NCBI GenBank assembly: GCA_017533165.1
Contig: JAFXIM010000171.1
Span: 1-5,422, forward strand
DNA length: 5,422 nt
Reading direction: 5' to 3'
Origin: Eggerthellaceae bacterium
GTDB taxonomy: Bacteria > Actinomycetota > Coriobacteriia > Coriobacteriales > Eggerthellaceae
In this document: piece after piece, positions 1 to 4,185 of the stretch
How the letters are laid out: every line of letters begins with the position of its first letter
How positions within the stretch are numbered: the stretch's first letter is position 1
The notes under the pieces: generated by a model
Told to the model about the DNA's origin: nothing
Database searches by the model: none
The model's input: the letters and a program-made list of their open reading frames with translations, nothing else
Program-made: the position numbers and the translations under genes

Positions 1-186
1 CGCGTCGAGCGCGATCTGCGCAAGCAAGCTCGCAAGGCGGCCAAAGAAGCTGAGGCGGCAGCTCGCCGCGAGCAACATGCCGCGGAGAAGGAGGCTGCAC
101 GAGCCAAGCGCGCCGAGAAAGCGGCCTACGCCGACAAGCAGGCACGCAAGCGCGCCATCCTGAAGCAACTGCGCGGACAGGGATAG
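1..186 (+). CDS. C-terminal fragment of an unidentified protein with a charged Ala/Lys/Arg/Glu-rich helical tail
   Basis: Frame 1 is open from the window edge to a TAG stop at 184-186, giving the last 61 residues of a protein whose body lies outside the window. About 18 of the 61 residues are Ala and 20 are Lys or Arg, with Glu interspersed and almost no Gly or Pro until the final RGQG. This predicts one long, strongly basic alpha helix or coiled coil. Such tails occur on RNA- or DNA-binding enzymes such as helicases and on ribosome-associated or envelope-linked proteins, so no function can be assigned. Codon use (GCC, CGC, AAG) looks native and GC-rich. The gene converges on the acetyltransferase gene with 31 bp between the stops, and I see no clear terminator hairpin in that gap. 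I am confident that it is coding, because the composition is coherent and the stop is well placed, but not about identity. Confidence 0.7.
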   Translation, partial: RVERDLRKQARKAAKEAEAAARREQHAAEKEAARAKRAEKAAYADKQARKRAILKQLRGQG

Positions 187-217
187 GCGATCATCCTCGC
201 GTTCCTAAGGATTCAAA

Positions 218-805
218 CTACTCCGTGTCGTCCTCGATCTCCCGAATCATCCGGACAGGAGCGCCAGCAACGACGCAGTTCGAAGGAATGTCGCGATTGA
301 CCACGGAATTTGCTCCCACAATGACATTGTCTCCAATGGTGACACCGGGAAACACTGTGCAATTTGCACCGATCCAGACGTCGCGGCCGATCGAAATGGG
401 CGCCGCAAACGAAGTGAAGTCGCGACGCTGCGCAGGCGACTTGGGATGATCAACCGTAGTGAGCACGGTTCCGGGCGCAATCATCGTATGGTCTCCGATA
501 TGGATAGGTGCCGCATCGATAAACGTCACGTTAGAGTTGATAAACACGTTGTCGCCAAGGAACAGGTTGCGACCAGCTACGAAGCTCATCGGCTCGAGTA
601 TGCATGGATTGTCTCCGACGGAGCCGAGCACGCTGCGCAGATACTCGAGGCGCTGCTCGCTGCTCTCCCATATGCGGTTGTTAATTGCGTCGAGGGCTTT
701 TCGCACGCTGGCACGCCTCTCGAAAGCCTCGGGAGTGCCAACGCTAAACGTCTTTCCCGCCTCGATTATCTCTTGCTCGGTCATGCCGTTGTACAGCCTC
801 GCCAT
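218..805 (-). CDS. LacA/Maa/NodL-type hexapeptide-repeat O-acetyltransferase
   Basis: A 195-residue protein, close to the roughly 185-205 residues usual for the maltose/galactoside acetyltransferase family. Residues 1-60 form the helical N-terminal domain (MTEQEIIEAGKTF, then charged helices). From about residue 65 the left-handed beta-helix hexapeptide repeats begin (LFLGDN, IHIGDH, ISIGRD, VWIGAN, VTIGDN, VIVGAN). The catalytic His is expected at residue 120 in TTVDHP, matching the GHP motif of LacA. The DVWIGAN segment (142-148) and the closing AGAPVRMIREI (180-190) are family hallmarks. Such enzymes transfer acetyl from acetyl-CoA to a sugar hydroxyl in the cytoplasm, usually as trimers; the acceptor here cannot be read from sequence. 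I chose the ATG at 805 because AGGAGG lies four bases upstream. The frame stays open a further 98 codons upstream, but that part has no family similarity. The next Met (784) lacks an equally good ribosome site. No sugar-transport or polysaccharide neighbours are visible. Confidence 0.93.
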   Translation of the reverse strand: MARLYNGMTEQEIIEAGKTFSVGTPEAFERRASVRKALDAINNRIWESSEQRLEYLRSVLGSVGDNPCILEPMSFVAGRNLFLGDNVFINSNVTFIDAAPIHIGDHTMIAPGTVLTTVDHPKSPAQRRDFTSFAAPISIGRDVWIGANCTVFPGVTIGDNVIVGANSVVNRDIPSNCVVAGAPVRMIREIEDDTE

Positions 806-809
806 GGCT

Positions 810-815
810 CCTCCT
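810..815 (-). promoter_or_regulatory. Ribosome binding site deciding the acetyltransferase start
   Basis: A perfect AGGAGG on the minus strand lies four bases before the ATG at 805. It argues for translation starting here rather than at any codon in the open frame that continues upstream to 1099. Confidence 0.75.
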
Positions 816-837
816 ATCCCCAGATCCCTCCATGGCC

Positions 838-846
838 ATTCTAGCA
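838..846 (-). promoter_or_regulatory. Candidate extended -10 promoter for the acetyltransferase
   Basis: The minus strand reads TGCTAGAAT: a TGn extension followed by TAGAAT, which matches TATAAT at five of six bases. It would start RNA near 831, giving a leader of about 26 nt that includes the AGGAGG site. No good -35 hexamer sits 16-18 bp upstream, which is tolerable for an extended -10 promoter. This is inference from motif and position only. Confidence 0.4.
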
Positions 847-1106
847 AATGAGTATGCGAGCGGTTTGCCAGGGAGCAGGCAAGCAGCAAGCGCGCTGTCT
901 TAGAGCAAGTGCATACACAGAGATGGGCACCGCAAGCATTGCATGTGCAGATTTGGGGGCACTTTCTGTACAGAGATGCCTTCCGAGAGCCCTGCCGAGG
1001 AGGATGCACAAGAGCCGAGGCTTTTCTTGAAAGCAGCCTTTCGGGACAATCTTGACGGGAGCTCAGGGAGCCACAGGGATGGAAGCAGTTCGCGCTCATC
1101 TTGAAC

Positions 1107-1916
1107 CTAGAGTCCAGCCAGCAGGTCCTCGATCACCGCGTTCACCTCATCCGGAGCATCACAATTGGCGTTGTGGCCCGCACCCTCGATCCACCGCAGC
1201 GGCAATCCACTTCCCGCAGTCCACTTCTTGTTGAACGCGCGCACGTCACCAGCATAGTCCTTCGTGCCGCAGATCAACACGGCAGGACAATCGATCTCAT
1301 AGGCCCGCGGCGCCTCAATCGCATCGGCAAGCATCTGGTAACCCGCCGCTGCAAGCGCGCAGTACTCACGCTTCTCATATCCATCCATAAAGCTGCGCAT
1401 AAGACTGCGCCCGTAAGCGGTCTGCGAGCAACCAATCGAACCCCACGGTTTCAGCCAATTCCACGGAATAGCCAAATACATGCCCTCGGTATGCCTGAGA
1501 AACGCAAGCTCCCAAGCGGGGTAATAGCGTCTTTGCAGGGGTGCCGAGTCAATCGACACAAAACCAGCCGCGCGCCCCGGATACAGGTCGATGAAAGCCT
1601 GCGACACATAACCACCCATAGACTGACCGACCAACACGGGAGACTCCACGCCCTCGCGGTCCAGGATGCCGGCCAACCAGATCGCGAAATCATCCATCGA
1701 GAAATCCAGCGAGAAAGGACGCGACTGGCCATGCGCTGGCGGATCCCAAACAAGCACGTTGACTTTGCCATCAAAGTACTCCACCTGCTTTTCGAACAAA
1801 CGGTGGTCTGCCGTCAAACCGGGCAGAAACACAAGCCATGGCGCGGCATCGTTGACGCACCCGCTTACAAAGTACACGATCGGACCAAGATCAGTCTCAT
1901 ACACCTTGCGCAACAT
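1107..1916 (-). CDS. Alpha/beta hydrolase fold enzyme, substrate unknown
   Basis: A 269-residue protein with a complete alpha/beta hydrolase catalytic set. The oxyanion-hole strand and loop are LVFLPGLTADHR (28-39, in place of the common HG motif), followed by VLVWDPPAHGQS (54-65). The nucleophile elbow is GQSMGG with Ser99. A helical cap region rich in Trp and Tyr spans about residues 125-205. The acid is probably Asp220 in CGTKD, and the base is His248 in GAGH. The length is normal for the single-domain AB hydrolase family. There is no signal peptide or membrane segment, so it is expected to be cytoplasmic. Members include esterases, lactonases, haloalkane-type enzymes and C-C bond hydrolases, so the reaction cannot be named. 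The ATG at 1916 is preceded by GAGGG with only three bases of spacing, a poor site, but no better start is seen. It is divergent from queA and followed by the 301-bp gap. Confidence 0.93.
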   Translation of the reverse strand: MLRKVYETDLGPIVYFVSGCVNDAAPWLVFLPGLTADHRLFEKQVEYFDGKVNVLVWDPPAHGQSRPFSLDFSMDDFAIWLAGILDREGVESPVLVGQSMGGYVSQAFIDLYPGRAAGFVSIDSAPLQRRYYPAWELAFLRHTEGMYLAIPWNWLKPWGSIGCSQTAYGRSLMRSFMDGYEKREYCALAAAGYQMLADAIEAPRAYEIDCPAVLICGTKDYAGDVRAFNKKWTAGSGLPLRWIEGAGHNANCDAPDEVNAVIEDLLAGL

Positions 1917-1974
1917 AAGCCCTCACTAACCCGGACGCCGTCCCCGCCAACCTCAACACGATCATAGCTAACAG

Positions 1975-1983
1975 CTTATATCA
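1975..1983 (-). promoter_or_regulatory. Candidate extended -10 promoter for the alpha/beta hydrolase
   Basis: The minus strand reads TGATATAAG, that is TGn followed by TATAAG (five of six to consensus). RNA would start near 1968, giving a leader of about 52 nt. The expected -35 position (1998-2003) has no consensus match. It lies back to back with, and interleaved with, the candidate queA promoter. Confidence 0.4.
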
Positions 1984-1991
1984 CATGTTCA

Positions 1992-2021
1992 TTAGCAGTA
2001 CGGCACGCTGTGGTCTATAAT
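1992..2021 (+). promoter_or_regulatory. Candidate sigma-70-type promoter for queA
   Basis: A perfect TATAAT at 2016-2021 is preceded, 18 bp upstream, by TTAGCA at 1992-1997 (four of six to TTGACA). RNA would start near 2028 with a leader of about 87 nt. A 5-bp hairpin GCAGG-CAC-CCTGC lies in that leader at 2068-2080. No preQ1 riboswitch consensus is recognisable. The call rests on motif quality and its position between divergent genes. Confidence 0.55.
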
Positions 2022-2103
2022 TCCATGTTCGACAATTTGACATTCAAATAGAAGCAGATAGCCACCCGCAGGCACCCTGCCCTGTAACGTGCAATCTCGT
2101 CCC

Positions 2104-2108
2104 AAGGA
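2104..2108 (+). promoter_or_regulatory. Ribosome binding site favouring the GTG start of queA
   Basis: AAGGA, six bases before the GTG at 2115, supports that codon. The in-frame ATG at 2139, which begins MKTEDYDYDL like most QueA proteins, has no purine-rich ribosome site in front of it. Confidence 0.55.
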
Positions 2109-2114
2109 AACACC

Positions 2115-3275
2115 GTGAACAACTACCCCATCGGCGTCATGAAAACCGAAGACTACGACTACGATCTACCCGAAGAGCTTATTGCGCAGGAGCCCGCCGC
2201 AGAGCGCGACGGCTGTCGGCTGCTCGTCATGGATCGCGAAACGGGAGCACTTGAGGATCGCATTTTCCGCGATATCTACGATTTTCTGCAGCCGGGCGAC
2301 CTCCTGGTCGCAAACGAGACGCGCGTGCTGCCGGCACGCCTTCTCGGCGCTAAGCGCGGCACAGGCGGTGCGGCCGAAGTCTTCCTGCTGCGTGAAATTG
2401 CGGGAGCTGAACCGCGCACCAATACCTGCGCATACTGGGAAGTGCTCGTTCGCCCTGGCAAACGCCTGAAGCCGGGCGCGGGCGCCATTGTTGACTTTGA
2501 GGACGTCGAAGGCAAGGTTGCCCTCTCCGCCGAAATAGTCGATTGGGCGAAGGGAGCGCAGAAGGGGGAGCGCGTGGCGAGGCTCACCACCACCCTGCCC
2601 TCGCTCGACGAGGCGCTTCACGCTGTTGGCAACACGCCGCTGCCACCCTACATCAAGAACTACGCAGGAGACACCGAGCTCTACCAGACCGTGTTCTCCA
2701 AGCGCGAAAGCTCGGCAGCGGCACCCACCGCGGGCCTGCACTTTACGCCCGAGTTGATCAAGAGACTTCAGGAAAAGGGCGTTCGCTGGGAGACGGTTGA
2801 GCTCGAGGTAGGTCTTGACACCTTCCGCGTGATCGACGAGGAAGACCCCGCCAAGCACCAGATTCATACCGAGTTCTTCACCGTGCCCCAACGCACTATC
2901 GACGCCATTGCCCAAACTCGCACCAACGGCGGTCGCGTCATCGCTGTTGGCACCACCAGCGTCCGAAGTCTTGAGAGCGCCTGGAACAAGGACGCCGAAA
3001 GCAACGGCACGGCAAAAGTGGGCACGGCTGCGCAGAGTTGCGGACGCGGTGCGCTCACGGCGCGCGGTCGAGAGGCGACGGCGCTCTACATACTCCCGGG
3101 TTTTGAGTTCAACGTGGTCGACGCCCTGATCACCAACTTCCACGTCCCGCGCAGCACGCTCATGATGTTGGTGAGTGCCTTCTCAAGTCGCGAAAACCTG
3201 CTCAATGCCTACCAGCATGCAATAGACGTGCGTTACCGCATGCTCTCTTTCGGCGACGCGATGTTCATTCACTAA
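2115..3275 (+). CDS. queA: S-adenosylmethionine:tRNA ribosyltransferase-isomerase (QueA)
   Basis: QueA transfers and isomerises the ribosyl part of S-adenosylmethionine onto 7-aminomethyl-7-deazaguanine in tRNA position 34, making epoxyqueuosine; it acts in the cytoplasm after Tgt. The family signatures are clear: YDYDLPEELIAQEPA (14-28), LLVANETRVLPARLLG (63-78), GNTPLPPYI (172-180), AAAPTAGLHFT (201-211), VGTTSVRSLES (278-288), TNFHVPRSTLMMLVSAF (340-356) and YRMLSFGDAM (374-383). At 386 residues it is longer than the roughly 340-356 typical. The surplus is an eight-residue N-terminal stretch from the GTG start and a Gly/Ala/Ser-rich insertion of about 17 residues near 290-322, between SVRSLES and the ILPGFEF segment. 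The ATG at 2139 (residue 9) is the alternative start. No other queuosine gene is present, so precursor supply and Tgt must be encoded elsewhere. The gene converges on csp with 99 bp between the stops. Confidence 0.98.
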   Translation: MNNYPIGVMKTEDYDYDLPEELIAQEPAAERDGCRLLVMDRETGALEDRIFRDIYDFLQPGDLLVANETRVLPARLLGAKRGTGGAAEVFLLREIAGAEPRTNTCAYWEVLVRPGKRLKPGAGAIVDFEDVEGKVALSAEIVDWAKGAQKGERVARLTTTLPSLDEALHAVGNTPLPPYIKNYAGDTELYQTVFSKRESSAAAPTAGLHFTPELIKRLQEKGVRWETVELEVGLDTFRVIDEEDPAKHQIHTEFFTVPQRTIDAIAQTRTNGGRVIAVGTTSVRSLESAWNKDAESNGTAKVGTAAQSCGRGALTARGREATALYILPGFEFNVVDALITNFHVPRSTLMMLVSAFSSRENLLNAYQHAIDVRYRMLSFGDAMFIH

Positions 3276-3318
3276 GACCCTCTTTTGGAGAAGGTAAGCG
3301 CAGGATGTTGGAACTTAT

Positions 3319-3348
3319 AAAAAACGGGGCCCGCTTATGCGGGCCCCG
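3319..3348 (-). terminator. Rho-independent terminator of csp, possibly also stopping queA
   Basis: A perfect 10-bp GC-rich stem (3325-3334 with 3339-3348) closes a TTAT loop. Read on the minus strand, it is followed at once by six T residues (3324 to 3319), the classic intrinsic terminator for csp, whose stop is 27 bases upstream. On the plus strand the stem is followed by GTACGTTTCAT, which has no real T-tract, so termination of queA here is plausible but weaker. Confidence 0.9.
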
Positions 3349-3374
3349 GTACGTTTCATAAGCAAGAGCGAAGC

Positions 3375-3578
3375 TTAGAGCTTAACGACGTTGCTGGCCT
3401 GAAGCTTGCCGTTCTGGCCGGTGGTCACCTCGAAGGACACCGCTGCGCCTTCATCGAGGGTCTTAAAGCCATCCATCTGGATCTCGGAAAAATGAACGAA
3501 GAGGTCCTCGCCGTCCTTCTGAGAGATGAAGCCGTAACCCTTCTCCGGGTTAAACCACTTAACAGTTCCTTCTGCCAT
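3375..3578 (-). CDS. CspA-family cold shock protein
   Basis: A 67-residue protein covering the whole cold-shock (OB-fold) domain, the usual length for the family. The RNA-binding motifs are intact: RNP1 KGYGFIS at residues 13-19 and RNP2 LFVHF at 26-30, with the aromatic patch Trp8, Phe9, Tyr15, Phe17, Phe27, His29 and Phe30. Such proteins bind single-stranded RNA and DNA, melt RNA structure, and act as RNA chaperones or antiterminators in the cytoplasm; whether this one is cold-induced cannot be told from the protein. The ATG at 3578 has a purine-rich leader with AGGAAG four bases upstream. The long leader contains strong inverted repeats, and the gene ends in a clean intrinsic terminator. 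It follows the small helical gene and ruvAB on the same strand with 132 bp between it and that gene. A candidate promoter (TATAGT at 3671-3676) suggests it can be transcribed alone. Confidence 0.97.
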   Translation of the reverse strand: MAEGTVKWFNPEKGYGFISQKDGEDLFVHFSEIQMDGFKTLDEGAAVSFEVTTGQNGKLQASNVVKL

Positions 3579-3594
3579 GTTACTTCCTCTTTCC

Positions 3595-3620
3595 TCTTCC
3601 CTCCGTTCACCGAGGGAAGA
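3595..3620 (-). promoter_or_regulatory. Perfect 9-bp hairpin in the csp leader next to the ribosome site
   Basis: TCTTCCCTC at 3595-3603 is exactly complementary in inverted order to GAGGGAAGA at 3612-3620, with an 8-base loop. In the csp mRNA this hairpin ends 16 nt before the start codon, just upstream of the AGGAAG ribosome site (3583-3588). Its pyrimidine arm could also pair with the ribosome site itself (CTTCC with GGAAG). A structural role in controlling csp translation is inferred. Confidence 0.55.
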
Positions 3621-3655
3621 ACTACGCTGGTCGTAATGCGAACTATTACGTTCTT
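3617..3655 (-). promoter_or_regulatory. Nested inverted repeats in the csp leader, alternative to the downstream hairpin
   Basis: AAGAAC (3617-3622) is the inverse complement of GTTCTT (3650-3655), and inside it CGTAAT (3632-3637) is the inverse complement of ATTACG (3645-3650). Allowing for the one shared base, the RNA can form about 11 bp of helix interrupted by a 10-nt bulge on one side. Positions 3617-3620 are also used by the ribosome-site-proximal hairpin, so the two folds compete. The complementarity is seen directly; a switching function is inference. Confidence 0.45.
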
Positions 3656-3670
3656 TTTGGAGCCTTAGCT

Positions 3671-3676
3671 ACTATA
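3671..3676 (-). promoter_or_regulatory. Candidate -10 element for csp
   Basis: TATAGT on the minus strand matches TATAAT at five of six bases. RNA would start near 3664, giving a leader of about 86 nt that contains both hairpin systems. There is no recognisable -35 hexamer; the expected position (3694-3699) lies inside an A/T-rich dyad, TACAAA-AATA-TTTGTA (3688-3703). Confidence 0.35.
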
Positions 3677-3687
3677 CGCCATCTTGC

Positions 3688-3703
3688 TACAAAAATATTT
3701 GTA
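3688..3703. repeat. A/T-rich 16-bp inverted repeat overlapping the expected csp -35 region
   Basis: TACAAA at 3688-3693 and TTTGTA at 3698-3703 are perfect inverted arms around AATA. It lies 7 bases from the stop of the small helical gene and covers the expected -35 position of the candidate csp promoter. It could be an operator, an UP-like element or chance A/T symmetry. Confidence 0.4.
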
Positions 3704-3710
3704 ATTCTGC

Positions 3711-3737
3711 CTATTCGGAAAGAGTTTTTTCGAATAG
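3711..3737 (-). terminator. Hairpin containing the stop codon of the small helical gene; possible terminator or attenuator
   Basis: CTATTCG (3711-3717) and CGAATAG (3731-3737) form a perfect 7-bp inverted repeat. It continues inward, past one C-A mismatch in the RNA, as three A-U pairs around a 5-base loop. The stem includes the TAG stop of the gene. The nearest T-run on the transcribed strand (TATTTTTG, about 3700 to 3693) begins some ten bases after the stem, so this is not a canonical terminator; it may act as an RNA end-protecting or attenuating hairpin between the upstream operon and csp. Confidence 0.35.
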
Positions 3738-4121
3738 CTTCTCTAATTCTTCAGGACTAATGGAGCAGGGTGATAGCTCGATTCCGTAAGCTGTCGCAAG
3801 GGCGTATGCCTGCTCTTCGCGCAGCTTGCGCAAAGCCTCATTTCCAGCCTCACGATGATAGTCAGATACCAATAGAAGACTACGAGATAGGTGCTCTATT
3901 AGCTGAGGATCGGTTCCGGACACTTGCAGAATACTTGCAATAGAGCTAGGAGAAAGCGAGAGGAGCACTGACCCGTCGATATCGGTAGCCTCCCCTATGG
4001 CCAGCTCAAGCATAGCGGCAGCGCCTTCCGGATCCTTGTGACCCCGCGAACGCGTGTAGCTACGCTGCATTGCCGCAACGAGATCGAGAATCATACGCAT
4101 CAGAAAATCTTGGTGAAGCAT
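3711..4121 (-). CDS. Small all-helical protein of unknown function, resembling DUF6483
   Basis: A 136-residue protein without membrane segments or a signal peptide. It opens with MLHQDFLMRMILDLVAAM, which resembles the N-terminus I associate with DUF6483 proteins (Q-D-aromatic-aliphatic-x-R-M-I); this is from memory and not searched. The rest is predicted helical: PEGAAAMLELAIGEATDID (31-49), a LSLSPSSIASIL segment (55-65), then amphipathic helices around 72-91 and 92-113, and a short acidic end, EELEKLFEKTLSE (124-136). No catalytic or metal-binding motif is visible; a TPR-like or adaptor fold is possible. The ATG at 4121 follows a good ribosome site, AAGGA, six bases upstream. It lies 64 bp downstream of ruvB on the same strand with no terminator and no clear promoter between, so co-transcription with ruvAB is likely. 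Base composition looks somewhat more A/T-rich at its 3' end. Confidence 0.85.
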   Translation of the reverse strand: MLHQDFLMRMILDLVAAMQRSYTRSRGHKDPEGAAAMLELAIGEATDIDGSVLLSLSPSSIASILQVSGTDPQLIEHLSRSLLLVSDYHREAGNEALRKLREEQAYALATAYGIELSPCSISPEELEKLFEKTLSE

Positions 4122-4185
4122 AGCCTTTCCTTATCGTGGACTGCCGATATGAACGCCTTGCGCACCGTATAGAGTAGCCCAATTC

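Larger units (their letters stand above)
806..1106. other. 301-bp non-coding gap between acetyltransferase and hydrolase genes
   Basis: No convincing gene is present on either strand; the open frames here have incoherent, Cys/Ser/Arg-rich translations and no ribosome sites. The gap holds the acetyltransferase ribosome site and a candidate extended -10 at the left end. It also holds a direct 9-bp repeat, ACAGAGATG, at 917-925 and 970-978, and a weak 5-bp hairpin GAAAG-CAGC-CTTTC around 1029-1042 that lacks a T-tract. No clear terminator for the hydrolase transcript is seen, so read-through into the acetyltransferase gene is possible. Confidence 0.6.

Noticed and set aside
806..1099. In-frame extension of the acetyltransferase by 98 codons
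   Set aside because: The extra part is Cys/Ser/Arg-rich and incoherent, family members start with the MTEQEIIEAGK-type segment, and a perfect AGGAGG sits just before the ATG at 805.
1101..1967. Long plus-strand open frame of 288 codons opposite the hydrolase
   Set aside because: It is the antisense shadow of a gene with a complete catalytic triad; the translation shows no domain and is rich in Arg, His and Thr.
2037..2042. Perfect TTGACA in the queA leader
   Set aside because: No acceptable -10 hexamer lies 15-19 bp downstream; the TATAAT promoter just upstream is better.
2022..2114. Possible preQ1 riboswitch in the queA leader
   Set aside because: There is one 5-bp GC hairpin (2068-2080), but the expected A-rich tail and conserved loop bases of preQ1 aptamers are absent.
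2166..3143. Long minus-strand open frame of 325 codons opposite queA
   Set aside because: It is an antisense shadow in GC-rich sequence; queA carries all its family motifs on the plus strand.
3305..3361. 18-codon open frame after queA with a purine-rich stretch upstream
   Set aside because: It runs straight through the terminator stem, so its codons are fixed by the hairpin; the spacing to the GGAGAAGG stretch is also long.
3638..3655. SOS-box-like GAAC...GTTC in the csp leader
   Set aside because: The half-sites are six bases apart rather than the four expected for actinobacterial or Bacillus LexA sites, and the symmetry is explained by the hairpin arms.
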